This document shows positions 34,436 to 46,639 of a stretch of 64,000 nt of DNA, piece by piece. This DNA comes from Endomychus coccineus (Eukaryota > Arthropoda > Insecta > Coleoptera > Endomychidae): NCBI GenBank assembly GCA_958510875.1, contig OY294067.1, positions 265,768,180-265,832,179 on the forward strand, read 5' to 3'. Every line of letters starts with the position of its first letter. The stretch's first letter is position 1. Under the pieces are notes generated by a model. The model was not told where the DNA came from and ran no database searches. It was given only the letters and a program-made list of their open reading frames with translations. Both the position numbers and the translations under genes were made by a program.

Positions 34436-37325
34436 CTTATTTATAATGTTATAGTGTGAATGAATTCTTGTATGTCTCATTTACAGATAACTAGTTAGAT
34501 TATTAGCACTTGCGGTTGTAGTATACCTTAATTAGTTTCATGTTGGCAAATGAAATCATTCTTCAATTAAGTTAAGCTCCCAAGAGGGTACGCTTTTTAT
34601 TAGCTTAATTTCCGTTTGTCAAATATGTATATTAATTTGTCCGGTACATCCCGTGGGCGTTATTGACCGAGAGTAACATCAAAGCGAATCGGAATGATTA
34701 TTTCCAATGAACCATATGACCTCATATGCATTAGTCAGTTTAATAGAGAATTAGCTTCAATTCATCTACGGTTTTTATATACTATTGAAAACCATTCTGT
34801 TGTTCATTCAAGTATCTGTAGTTTAGTGACATCTAGTTGTAATAAGATACTTCTAAAACGAGAAAACTGTTCCAAATTATCAGTTTTGTCCAAATTGACC
34901 GACACAGTTTTGATATTATCTGATAGATGACACTACTAGTACCCATACCCATTCATTGCTGAGAATAATAATAATCATTATCTCCATGATTGTGATTGAA
35001 CCTCCTTGATAATTATTAATAGTTTTTACATGAAACATACTTCATTTTATTGCACTGTATAATCGAAGTCTATAGAACAACGCCATGTTGTTATAATTGT
35101 GAAACAACTTCTTAATTACCACGCTAATCCAACTTTGAAAAATAATCATTGTAATGAAAATGAATTACCATAACAAATCTTATAGTGATTTCATCTTAAT
35201 ATTCATTAGTGATCATCGATTATCCAGGATAGTTGACTTCAATAAAAATAACTAATTAATTATAAATTGACTGATTGATTGATCGAGAAGGGAGGACTTT
35301 CTTCAAAATTTTAAGATTTATTCGTAGGTATTTCGTTTTATCATAGGAGAAATTCAAGTACAAAAAAAATATATAGATATTTGAATAAAATTCAATTGTG
35401 GCCTAAGAAAGGAACAACTATTTGCCATTCTCCAGGGTTGAACGTCGCACTATATTAGGTCGGGGAAAGCTTTGACTCAATTTGTATCCTCGAAAATATA
35501 ATTATAACTATAAATTACTTTTCTGTTCATTTCAATAATAATTATTTCTTTCAATAATATCTAATGGTGCTTATGTAATTTACCCTAGCATTTAACCATT
35601 TAATCAACCTAGCAAGTATGACGACACTGTCATTTATTTGTTTTTGCATACCAGACAAAAACACAACTGACTGTGGCCTAGTCTCTATGAGTTCAGTTCA
35701 TGCAATAAGTTGAAAGTAGCCTCAAAAAAGTATAAGATATTTTCACCAAGTATTGAATTTATTTAGCATTTACATTTTCTGTACGCAATTCAGGGTAGAA
35801 ATATGATGTTGATGTTCTTCAGTAGTGAAGGGCAAGTAGTGATTCAACTAATTTGATATTTAATATCTAAAATACTTCGCAGGACTATGAATTATTTATT
35901 ATTGAAAAGTGAAAAGGGCTAAATATTATCAGATATGCCCGATACTTATCATGTTTTTTATGGTAAACGTTTTATTAATTGCACAAGCATTCATGTAAAA
36001 TCCATATTCCTCATCTACTTTGTCTAGTAGTAGTGGTAATGGTTTCCGGGTCAAGAATGTTCTGGCACAGAATTCAAGGTGTAATTCTTTGGTTCTGTCA
36101 CATAAGATGTATGTTGTTGGTTGTTGGAATAATACGTCTCGCTCCTAAACGCAGAACTATTGAAAACTTCTAGCCTAATGGGAAATACTTATTTCAATCC
36201 CTTATGTGCTGTTCAGTTTCATTGGCTCGAGAAGTACAACTCGTTTTCAAAAGAAAAACACAGCTTGATAAACCTTTGAATGGTCCTCAGTACTTTAACA
36301 GTATTTTCAGTGACTGAACATGATTGTTTCTTATTTATAGTGAAACAGCTTTGGTCAGAAAATGGTGATAGGTTCAACTACATCCATAGGCAATAGGCGT
36401 GATTATTATTTAGTATTTTCTGTAAATATGCGTTTTAGAATTCATTAACGGACAATATCAAAACTTTCAGAACATTGTGCATCTTATTATAGCTAGGTGT
36501 CGCTATAATAAAAACTGCGGATTTTTTTTGTAGAATTCGAACTGATTTTATTTTCACGTCATGTAAAATTAAACGAGTATCTTCCTTTCGACTGGCAGAA
36601 TTAATGAACCATCTGCAACTGTCGTATAAATTAGCTTGACGAATCACTCAACCGCATACCGTGCGGGTATCTTAATTATCAACGATATCCTAATTGTCAT
36701 TGGAGATGTTTCGCTTATTGGTTTGGACGTGGAAGACTAACGAGTTAAAAACAATTCCAATCCTTTATTCTCGCTATTTATATTCAGGAAAAGCTGCCAC
36801 GTGTTCTAATCTTCTGTTCCATTGTTTGATATTGGATCAGAATGTTTGAACATGACTGTAACTTCCATGATCCTATTTCGAAACACCCTTCTAAATTTTA
36901 CCCTAAGGAGTGCACTAGAGAATGATTAAAATTGAACGAACCATATACTAAAGTCTAGTGGGGTTTGAATTGGATTTAATTATAAGGCAAAGTACGCCCC
37001 GCAGAAGAAGATTTCAAATCTTAACTTCGCAATATGTATAGAAGATTCTAGAATGTAAATATCACTCTTGAGTGATAACGATTTCAAATTCAAATACATT
37101 TAATTTTTCTTTTGATGGTGAACATTTAGGACGAAATTTTGACTACTCCAGCCGTAAGATTATAACAATTTATGAAATAATTGATTTGGTTGTTATTCGA
37201 CGAAATTCCATGTAGATCTTGACTATACCTAAAGAATGTGCGTTTATTTTTTTTCATAACAATCTACAGGTTTATTCCAATCTTTATGAAATTACAAGAA
37301 AAGTACTGCTTGATCACTATGTATA

Positions 37326-39493
37326 CAGGGTGACATAGAAAAAAGTACCGTGCATAGTATCAGGCGATAGATGACACTAAAATAAGAAAAAAAGTTCCTA
37401 TGAACGTAGGTCCTCAACGCCTTCGTTCAAAAGATACAGGGTGTTGAATTTTAATTTTTTGTTTGGTTTTTTTTGAATATTTTTGAATAAACATGTGATA
37501 ATCGGACTAAATTTAGTATACAGGAGTTTTTAACACGCTGAATTCAAATATTATCTTAGTTTTTTGATTACTGATAGAAGGCGCCACATACAGGGTTCCA
37601 TCTCCTTTGAAACGGTCCTGACTTTTTTGCCTCACACTGTATGTCAATATCAACTAGAAAAATTTGTTTTCCCATCTTTTATGCTTAAGAAAGGTATACC
37701 TTGTCTAAGTCGCTAAAACCAATGGTTTCCGGTGAAAATGCATCTAAAGCCGACAATGCACGAAAATTATTCAAAAGCGCAAAACTAACTTATTTGCAAA
37801 TGCAATGTTATAATACTTCAATAGTTAAATTTTAATATGAAAAATAATGATCAATCAAAACAAAACTTTAAGTTTTTAACTATCTGCCGATTCCATAATT
37901 CTTAGCCATAATTGTTCTTCATTATGTATTTCCACAGCATAAACATAATTATTCAAATATCCCCAAAATGAAAAATCTAGAGGATTATGGTCGGGACTAC
38001 GAGCTGGCCAGGGTACAGGCCCCCCTCGACCAATCCATCTATTTCCAAATCTCCTGTCCAAATATTCCCTTGCCACTTGAGAAAAGTGAGCTGGCGCCCC
38101 ATCATGCATGTAATACATTCTTCCAATAATGACCAATGGGTCATCCTCTAATAATGTGTTTAAATCGTTCTCCAAGAAATTTCGATGCAGTACCTGTCAA
38201 TCGATTAGGCAATCGAAATGGGCCAATTAAGTAATTGTCCACTATACCTGCCCACACATTAATAGAAAACCCATATTGGTGACTTCGAATTACGGTTTGA
38301 TGAGAATTTTCGTCACTCCAATGGTGCATGTTATGTAGGTTCAGAATACCATCACGGCTTAAACCAGCTTCGTCAGTAAACAATATTGATGAAATGCTAT
38401 TTTATCTTTGATTTTGCAACCATTCGCAAAATTGTACACGAGGAAACAAGTCATGTTCCAATAGTGAATGCATTTTTTGAAAATGATATGGGCGGAGAAG
38501 TTGTTCATTGAAAATTTGTCTTACTGATTCACGGTTAACGTTTCGTACCGCTGAACTTGTTTTCCTGGTGCTTGTTCTCGGATTATTTTCCACCATTCGT
38601 AAAACAGTTTCTTCGTTTCGCAGAGTGCGACGACTTCTGGAAACCCCACTATTAACTTTTGGTTTTTTAAAACAGCCATCTTTTCCCAAACGCCTATGCA
38701 CGCCAATAAATGTTTTAGCATTAGGAATCTGCCGTAATTTTTGAAAGCAATTTTGAAAAATCAATAAGAAAATCAATGAAAAACTTAAGCAACAACACTA
38801 AATACCTCTAACAATTATTACATTAGTTTGGCAAGTGTCATAGATTTCATTTATTTTTCCTCGCACTCTGCGAAACGGAGAAACTGTTTTACGAATGGTA
38901 AAATGTATTGAAGTACAAGGGCAACAATTTGAACATCTTTTAAAAACTTAATGTTTTGTTTTGATTGATCATTATTTTTCATATTAAAATTTAATTATTG
39001 AAGTATTATAACATTGTATTTGCAAATAAGTTACTTTTGCGCTTTTGAATAATTTTCGTGCATTGTCGGCTTTAGATGCATTTTTACCGGAAACCATTGC
39101 TTCTAGCGACTTAGACAAGGTATACCTTTCTTAAGCATAAAAGATGGGAAAACAAATTTTTCTAGTTGATATTGACATAGAGTGTGAGGCAAAAAAGTTA
39201 GGATCGTTTCAAAGGAGATGAAACCCTGTATGTGGCGCCTTCTATCAGTAATCAAAAAACTAAGATCATATTTGAATTCAGCGTGATAAAAAAAACCTGT
39301 ATACTAAATTTCGTCCGATTATCACATATTTATCCAAAAATATTTAAAAAAACCAAACAAAAAATTAAAATTCAACACCCTGTATCTTTTGAACGAAGGT
39401 GTTGAGGACCTACGTTCATAGGAACTTTTTTTCTTATTTTAGTCTCATCTATCGCCTGACACTATGCACGGTACTTTTTTCTATGTCACCCTG
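37326..39493 (-). mobile_element. DD41D mariner-type transposon (rosa-like) with ~555-bp inverted ends
   Basis: The element starts CAGGGTGACATAG, ends CTATGTCACCCTG and is flanked by TA on both sides. The arms 37326-37880 and 38940-39493 are almost complete inverted copies. The transposase on the reverse strand (about 38776 to 37876) has a helix-turn-helix region (RTLRNEETVLRMVENNPRTS), LFTDEAGLSRDG (first D, about 38380), YYMHDGAPAHF (second D, about 38110) and SPDHNPLDFSFWGYL (third D, about 37970). There are 41 residues between the second and third D. One in-frame stop (about 38402) and one frameshift (about 38175) inactivate it, and the C-terminus is cut at the arm boundary. The N-terminal 40 or so residues are also absent. 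Confidence 0.9.
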
Positions 39494-39508
39494 TATATTA
39501 TGTACATA

Positions 39509-40669
39509 CGAGGGCAAGGTGAAAAGTCCTTGAAACATTATACAAGAAATGAGTTATTTTGTCAAAACTTATTTTATTTCTCAACTTCGTCCAACGTTTT
39601 TCTCATTCTTTGATCCCTTCCAAATAATACGATGGCCTCATGTTGGAGGTAAATCTCTTTCTGCCGAACCATTTCTTCAAGCTTAGAAACAGATAAAAAT
39701 CGAAGGGGGCCAAATCTGGAGTATATGTTGGATGACGAACCAATTCGTAGCGTAATTCATGCAATTTTGCCATTGCGACTCTGCACATGTCCACCGGTGC
39801 GTTGTCCTGGTGGAAGATCACTTTTTTCTTTGCCAAATGAGGCCACTTTCGCTTCAAATCAACGTCGAATCGATCCAACAGCTTTGCAAAATATACGCCG
39901 GTGATTGATTTGCCCTTTTCAAGGTAATCGGTATGGACACATGGTACCGTGCATCCCAAAAATCTGTCGCAATGACTTTGTTGGTTGATAAACCCTTTTT
40001 CGGCTTCGATTCGCCAGGACAAGTCCACTGTTTCGACTGTTCTTTGGTCTCTGGTATGTTGCGATGACTCCATGTTTTGTCCATGGTTACGAAACTACTC
40101 AAAAAGTCCTTATCGCGTTCGAACATCGCCAAACACTCCTTTGAAGTTGTCACACGGTCGCGTTTGTTGTCAACAGAAAGCAAATGCGGCACCCATCTCG
40201 CAGATAGATTTTTCAAATTCAAATTTTATGCAAAATGTTTCGTACCCGTTCGGTTGAGATGCCCATAGCCTCAGCAATCTCGTGTACTTTTACTCGCCGA
40301 TAGTCCAATATCATGCCATGGATTTTATCGACGATTTCTGGCGTTTCTCAATTGGACGACCAGAACATTCGGCGTCCTTTGTGATCATACACAACGAAAA
40401 TCAGTAAACCATTTGTTAATCGTTCCAATCGATAGTGAGGAGTCCCCATAATAATGTTTAATCAAGACTTTTTTCCATGTTTACAAAAAGCTTCATGGCT
40501 GCTTGCTTTCGATGGGTGACAAAACAGAACTGAATGACATATCAGTCTGAAAATTTTAATGCTTTCGTGTTAAAGATGGTACATTACAAATGTGACATGA
40601 GATTTTCGATTGTAGCGCCATCTGTTTTATTTTTTCAGTTTTTTTCAGGGACTTTTCACCATGCCCTCG
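39509..40669 (-). mobile_element. mariner (DD34D) transposon, inactivated
   Basis: The ends CGAGGGCAAGGTGAAAAGTCC and GGACTTTTCACCATGCCCTCG are inverted, with TA at 39507-39508 and 40670-40671. The reverse strand encodes LSARWVPHLLSVDNKRDRVT, FVTMDKTWSHRN (first acidic block, altered), YLEKGKSITGVYFAKLLDRF, FHQDNAPVDMC (second D) and YTPDLAPFDFYLF (third D). Frameshifts split the frame at least twice. In the first block the usual D-E-T is D-K-T, and QDNAPVH has become QDNAPVD, so it is dead. It lies only 15 bp from the DD41D element. Confidence 0.92.
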
Positions 40670-41207
40670 TATTTGTGATTGTCTAACACAGGTTACTATC
40701 CCCGGGTCCCCCTATTTAAAAAATAGAAATACAATCGTAATATTAATTGTGAATTCTTCTTTTGTCATTCGTTTTAAGGAATTGAAAATATTCTAATGAT
40801 TAAGAAGCTTCTTTTTTATCCAATTAATTTTCAAGATTTTCCTGATAGATTGAATATATTTGAGAACGTGTATTTCTAGTTCTAAGTTCAATGATGCCGT
40901 TATGGATTATTCACAAATTTGTACCGCTCAAATTAGCAATGCTTGAAATTGTCACGTATGTAGTTTGTTCTGATGCTATGGAATTTCAAAGAATTGTCGG
41001 TTTAATGAGATTTTCTTCACGCACAACAGTAACGGCTTCTCGAAGTATAATTATGAAATTGAAGAACTTATTAAATGTCCAACTGTCATTATATTTTGTA
41101 ATATTAAATTCTATTACTGTGACAAATTTCCTAGCAGCTGCACTGAATATGGTTAATTTCAATAAAACTGTATTATGAAAAACAATCGTAAAATAATTCT
41201 CTATTTT

Positions 41208-41854
41208 AAAGGTCCGTTTTCACGCTCATGCAATTTGCGCAAATTGATTTGTGCAAGCCAATTGGCACAAGTAAATTGTTGTATGAGAACCAAAATCGTT
41301 CACTTGTACAAGCAAAATTATTTGACTTGAGTAAAATCTGGCCGGTCAAATAATTTGCATGTGGTTGGCACAAATGCATGAACGTGTAAACGACACTCCA
41401 ACTCGACCTATCTCAGTAGTAGCGTATTCTATCCTGACCAGTGACATGCAACCTGCACGTGACTTTTGTATTTTCGGTGTTCTGTGACACCGTGCTGTTA
41501 TCTACATAATTATTTTGTCTGTGTTGTATGTTGGTTATTAAACAATGTAAAAAAAAGGATTCATTGCAGAATTTATTGAGCTGTATAAAAAATGTCTGCG
41601 GTCTTCTTGGTCTTTTCTTTTTTGGCACTTTTAACTTTTCAATTAAACAAACACCAGCTAGTGCTAGCAACTCGTCTTCGTGGTCCATCGTAATTTCTGT
41701 TCAAACACGCGACACTCACCCGTTTAAAAAAAAATTATCAACTTGCGCAAATTGCATGAGCGTGAAAATGGACCTCGAAATTCAGTTTTATTTGTGCAAA
41801 CTGGCATGCACGAATCAACTTGCGCAAATTGCATGAGCGTGAAAACGGACCTTT
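41208..41854 (-). mobile_element. PIF/Harbinger-type deletion derivative
   Basis: AAAGGTCCGTTTTCACGCTC at the left and its complement at the right form terminal inverted repeats of about 40 bp. Subterminal copies of TTGCGCAAATTGCATGAGCG are also present. On the reverse strand MDHEDELLALAGVCLIEK and KKKRPRRP (from 41688) resemble the start of insect HARBI1-like transposases; the catalytic part is missing. The flanks (TAA left, TTA right, if trimmed) are compatible with a TWA target but not an exact duplication. Confidence 0.65.
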
Positions 41855-42556
41855 ATTACGATTGTTTATTATAATACAGTTTTTCAGCTTCACTGAATAT
41901 AGTTGACTATAGTCTTTGCTCTAATATGAGTGGCACTATCATCCATCCAGAATTCTGATTAGCATCTTCAACATTAATAAATTTAAAATTTTCAAGACTG
42001 GGTGGGAATATACTGAATATTCTATTCAAATGGTAAGATGATTTCGAACTTTTATTTCGAATTTAAATTGTAATAAATATTCATTAGGGGATTTATGAAC
42101 TCTTTCTGTTGCAGTCAACATATTCAATGTAACCATAGTTAGAAATTTGACACGTGTGGACAACAATACTTCACAAAACTACCATAAAAAATGAATAAAT
42201 TAGACCTTCTAAGTCGGGGGAAAGTAGAATAAAGGGTATGCATGTGTTTTGTGTAAACGTCTATAAAGGAAACAATCAACGTATCTCGTGATTATGTGGA
42301 ATGCAATCTTGTAAGTACAATGACACATACTGATTAGTGTGCATGCACATCTTTAATTCAGTCCATCAGACCCGGACCACACGAAATATATCTGTCAACT
42401 ATGATAATATTGCTATTAAAGTTATAAATTATCTACAAAACAATAGTTATAATGTTTAGTTTTAACTAGACTCAACAATTTTCAACTACAAGATGCAAAT
42501 AATTCAAATAAACTTATTAATCATTAAATAGTCCATATTTAAAAAAGTCGATAGTA

Positions 42557-43522
42557 CCGGGATATCAAAAATTATCTTGGTCAAGGGTGGTTGTGGAATC
42601 TAAAACGTGTGTCTTACTTAAAGTTTGAAATAATTATGTCATAATTAATTTGAAGTTTCTAAAAGTGCGAAATTTCGCAATTTTATACGAATATTGTAAC
42701 ACTCAGAAGTCTTTAGCGCTTTGGACTCCGAGATTTTCCCGTGGCCTATCGAAATTAGAAGGTTCGAAATATCTTAAAACATAATTGCATGAACGCCAGA
42801 CGTCCTATGTAATTAGTTACGAACGAAATCATTTTGACATATGCCTCGAGGAGCTCGCTGCGCGTAAGTTAGAGTTTATACATTTTACCTCGGTCTTGTT
42901 AATTTGGGGCCGTTCCTTGCCCCGTGCGACCGGCGCCAGTTGTAATAAAGTGTTTTTGGCTATGGGCCGCTAGCTGTTACCCGCTTCGTGTATATTTTAG
43001 TCGCGAGAAAATCCCCTTTGGTACGTCGCACGTTAGACACGCGTAGCTGAGATCTGAGAATAGCTCAAACTGTTTTAATAAAATTTTCCTATTTAATGGA
43101 CATTTATCGAAAAAAGAAGGGCCGTCGGGCACGGTCCGATACTAAATCTAACTACGTCGAGCGAAAACGGCACGCGAAAAGTCGTCGTAAAGCCGTATTA
43201 GGTACAACCAGTTTGCACTTTTCTAACTCGCGTGCTACGGGCTTCTCACGTGAACGTCATTCGATTTAGGGAAAATTAACTATTTCAAAACAGTTTTTGA
43301 CCCGGATTGTGGCTATCACGACCTCTGAAAAGGTTCAAAGTTCACATAATTATTTCATAATTTGTAGTTCATTATTGTTTTACAACTGAAATAAATAGGT
43401 ATGAAATTTGTAGGTTATTGATGATGTCAGTGTGACAGTGACATAATTATTTTAAACGTAAAGTAAGACACACGTTTTAGATTCCACAACCACCCTTGAC
43501 CAAGATAATTTTTGATATCCCG
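42557..43522. mobile_element. TA-flanked element with CpG-rich unique cargo
   Basis: CCGGGATATCAAAAATTATC begins both ends in inverted orientation, and the first ~63 bp of the two ends are identical; weaker similarity runs to about 105 bp. TA flanks both sides (42555-42556 and 43523-43524). The interior (about 42700-43340) differs strongly from the AT-rich surroundings, with many CG dinucleotides (for example GGCCGTCGGGCACGGTCCG). No transposase is recognised. The identical ends suggest a recent insertion. See the small ORF at 43096-43269. Confidence 0.75.
43096..43269 (+). CDS. Small basic ORF in the CpG-rich element
   Basis: The 57-codon frame begins MDIYRKKKGRRARSDTKSNY, continues with VERKRHAKSRRK and ends SRERHSI. 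About a third of the residues are Lys or Arg, mostly in the first 32. Basic, nucleic-acid-binding-like composition is all that can be said; no family is recognised. It is the only ATG-initiated frame of note in the most CpG-rich part of the element. It may be chance, since CG-rich codons readily give arginine. Confidence 0.25.
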   Translation: MDIYRKKKGRRARSDTKSNYVERKRHAKSRRKAVLGTTSLHFSNSRATGFSRERHSI

Positions 43523-43615
43523 GTAGATTATGAGGAGCTACAGCGATGTAAAGTAGCCCTTGGCCCGGAATAGAAAAACAAGTTTTTGTGAAGCTATTTT
43601 CGCAATGGACCTCAC

Positions 43616-43936
43616 ATGAACAAACTGATTTTTGATTTGTTAAATAAAAACGTTTACGATTGGGTATCCAATACATATGTTAGTTTTATAGTTGACAAAA
43701 CATGGAACCTTGGTTTCATTATCAAAACGAACGATGATATACTTGAAGCTGAAATATCAATCATGAACCAAATACTTAAAAATAAATACGTGCACTCCGA
43801 TAGAAATTTAAAGATTGGTTATAATTTCATACTGTCAAATGTCACAGTGGAAACTATGAAGAATTATGTTAGAATAAAATTATATGGACAAACAAAAAGT
43901 AAATTTGAACAGTTTTTCAAAAAATACATTATGTGA
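43616..43936 (+). CDS. Orphan ORF, 106 codons
   Basis: An uninterrupted frame begins MNKLIFDLLNKNVYDWVSNT and ends SKFEQFFKKYIM. It mixes hydrophobic and charged residues, with no repeats, signal peptide or membrane segment. In sequence this AT-rich a chance frame of that length is uncommon. I recognise no domain. It starts about 90 bp after the CpG-rich element and lies in p130CAS intron 1 in the sense direction. It could be a remnant of a mobile element or a nested gene. Confidence 0.3.
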   Translation: MNKLIFDLLNKNVYDWVSNTYVSFIVDKTWNLGFIIKTNDDILEAEISIMNQILKNKYVHSDRNLKIGYNFILSNVTVETMKNYVRIKLYGQTKSKFEQFFKKYIM

Positions 43937-44666
43937 CCAATATGATGATTATATTTTACTGTACTTGAGTTGGGTATTCATTTGATTATTTTTTATCACA
44001 AAAATTGATATTTAATTTTTAAATGTATTCATAATATCACACAACATTGTTAAATAAATTTTCCTGTGGGAAATTAAACCAAATAAAAAAATATGAAAAT
44101 TATTTAGAAAAGTTTAAAAACATCAAATCTATAGACCTGTGACTGCAACTTTTTTGGATTTCAATATTTTTTCCACGTTCTGCTAAATTGAATTATTTGA
44201 ATAAAATTAATTTCAAATTTTATTAACCTATTTTTTTAATTCTATTGAATTATGATTGAATTCTACAATACTTAAATATAACGATAAAAATAAAAAATAT
44301 CAAATTTCCGTATTTTCGGTTTTTTGGCGAAAATTTTCATATCAAAAGTGGATCCGCAGATTTTACATGAAAGTACATGGTTTCAGCTACCTTCCCTGAA
44401 AATTTTCAGACAATCGAAGTGGCAGCAGCTGAGTTATGAATTTTTAAAGATAAAGTGACATTTTTGAGTTTTTCGAGTTTTTGCGCATGCGTCAGCTAAA
44501 TACGCTGGATATTCTGATTTAATCGGATTCCTGGGAAAATTTTCTATCTATCCGGTAGAATAATTGGTAATTTATCATTAAATCATTAAATGAAAGAAAA
44601 AGTTAAATTGTAAAAATTGTATAATGGTGTTGAAATAAATTTATTATTATTATTATTATTAACAAT

Positions 44667-44775
44667 TACTTGGTTTTCATACCACTTTTAAACTTGAAAT
44701 GTTACTATAGTTTCAACACCGAAGTACCATAGCAACATTTTCAAGTTATTATTAAAAGTGGCATAAAAACAAAAT
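44667..44775. mobile_element. Small hairpin MITE
   Basis: GGTTTTCATACCACTTTTAA at the left pairs with TTAAAAGTGGCATAAAAAC at the right, and AACTTGAAATGTTACTATAG pairs with CATAGCAACATTTTCAAGTT. The loop is about 15 bp. A TTA trinucleotide run of about seven copies precedes it. Confidence 0.7.
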
Positions 44776-45179
44776 ACTGTTTCTTTCATTTTATCATTAT
44801 CCATAGTGTAAAATTAAATCTGCTATACGGGAAGATAAGGGTGATTGCTTCTTTTTATAGTAAAATAATACTAATAAGTAATCTCCTCTACGCGAGTTCC
44901 ACATAGTATTAAAATACAATTAAAGATTATATAGTGGAGTCAATCTACGGAATGGTTGGAAAATATTCGTTAGGGAATAGCGGCGACCCATGGGATTTTT
45001 TTTTTAATTCTGCGAAAATCAAAACAAAAATTAACTTATTACAGTATTAACCCGTATATAAAACACACAGATGTATCAACATAATTCATTTCTCTGACGT
45101 ATTTTGGTTCCGTAAGCCAAATAACATTTTAGCACGCCATAATTTTAAAACCAGTTTCAAACCACAAAATAAAGTGCCA

Positions 45180-45510
45180 TCTTATATATAATGCTAAAGA
45201 CAAAATCAATAAACCTGGAGTTTATAAGCTGATTTGCCCAGACTGTGATAACTTGTATATAGGTAGAAGTTGCCGTAATTTTAAACGTAGATACCAAGAA
45301 CATTTTAGTTCTTTCAGACTCACCAAAACAAATTCAACCTGTGCTAACCATTTTTTTACAAACAGGTCATACCTTTCCTAATTTAGATAATGTGTATCTT
45401 TTTGAACATTTCATCCCGAATACCCCGGTTCCCTGACATCTGGATTGGATAAACTAAATGAAAATGCTCCCCAAAAATAACATACACACAATCTGGGAGT
45501 TATTTGTTAA
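45180..45510 (+). pseudogene. Penelope-like GIY-YIG endonuclease fragment, copy 1
   Basis: From about 45209 the sequence encodes NKPGVYKLICPDCDNLYIGR followed by CRNFKRRYQEHFSSF. That is the GIY-YIG nuclease (GVY..YIG..R..R), then degraded C-terminal text (TGHTFPNLD-like). It ends about 50 bp before p130CAS exon 2. The family is related to, but different from, the element at 19-20.9 kb. A second copy is at 46640-46950. Confidence 0.75.
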
Positions 45511-45562
45511 TTTTCTGGCTATAAATTGAATACCATTGTTTGACGTGTTCTTTTATTTTCAG

Positions 45563-45706
45563 AAATGTATAGCACGGGCAGTATACGACAATATAGCAGA
45601 AGCAGCGGATGAACTAGAGTTTAGAAAAGGGGACATTTTAACTGTACTTGAACAAAACACATCAAACATTGAAGGGTGGTGGCTTTGTGCATTGAAAGGG
45701 AGACAG
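45563..45706 (+). CDS. p130CAS: p130CAS/BCAR1 coding exon 2 (SH3 domain, N-terminal part)
   Basis: The exon encodes 48 residues: ARAVYDNIAEAADELEFRKG, then DILTVLEQNTSNIEGWWLCA and LKGRQ, between acceptor ttttattttcag and donor gtaaca, phase 0 at both ends. AVYDN (ALYDY motif), ELEFRKGD and the WW pair are SH3 signatures, and the exact order is specific to the Cas family (BCAR1, NEDD9, EFS). Cas SH3 binds proline motifs of FAK and phosphatases, so the protein acts as a docking scaffold in integrin adhesion signalling. The family's GRQ|G split is also the exon boundary here. Confidence 0.95.
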
Positions 45707-45964
45707 GTAACAATATTTGAACATAACCGATTATTCTTAGTTGCTTTTGTTTATTATTATGGATAAGTATCCCACATTCGGATCTGAAGCATGCCATTCA
45801 GGAAGCTGTTGTGATTAAACGCTTTAATAGGTAAATTTCATATTCAACAGCTGTGCAAAGCAGCTTTTGTTGCTGTTAAATCATCATCATTGATGTATCA
45901 TTGAATAAAATTGGCCCTAAGACTGACCCAAGTGGTCCCTAAAAATCGAGATAACAAGTGCGGA

Positions 45965-46535
45965 TATCAATCAATCAGTCAATTGTCTGTGGCCGACCAA
46001 GTCCAGAGCACTTAGACCTCTTGATTGGGTGCATTGTGTGCCCCTTGATGCAAGACTCAGTCCAGAAGGTCTAAAGCAGCGTCGAAAGCTAGGATTCTGC
46101 ATGGACTGATGTCTCTTATGACCTCGAGCGGCATGTATGCGCTGCCGAGGTGTTGTAACCTAAAAGAAACTAGTGCTGGACATTCTACAAGAATATGAGA
46201 GGCAGTTTCTTCCGTCTCTCCACATCTTCTACAAGCTGCGTCATCGACGATGCCCATTAAGTGTAGATGTTTATTCAGATGACAGTGTCCTGTCACCAGT
46301 TTTAAGCATCTTCTGCCTCTATAGAGAAGGGTTTTAAAGCGCTTGGGTGAGAACACCGCGATGTGGAACTTGGCCAGTAGCTCTCGGAGGGCGTAGAGCC
46401 GGTGGTCGATGAGATTCCTATCGCTCTATCGGGGCCAGCGATGCCTAAGGAACCCCGTTTGGCCAATTCATCGGCCACGTCGTTTCCCTTCACGCCAGAG
46501 CGGACAGGTACCCATACTAGCTGAAGTTCAGTCAT
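45965..46535 (-). pseudogene. R1/jockey-like non-LTR 3' end, copy 3
   Basis: The reverse strand encodes LQLVWVPVRSGVKGNDVADE (RNase H tail), KLVTGHCHLNKHLHLMGIVD, the knuckle CRRCGETEETASHILVECP and CRILAFDAALDLLD. Compared with the 18 kb copy it lacks three codons in the LVTG region and the first half of RNase H. The tail reads TGACTGATTGATTGATA. It separates two copies of the CAACAGCTGTGCAAAGCAGC repeat. Confidence 0.85.
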
Positions 46536-46639
46536 TCAGGAAACAGTTGTGATAAAACACATTATAATAAGTAAATTTCATATTTAACAGCTGTGCAAAG
46601 CAGCTTTTGGTGCTGTTGAATCATAATCATCATTGAATA

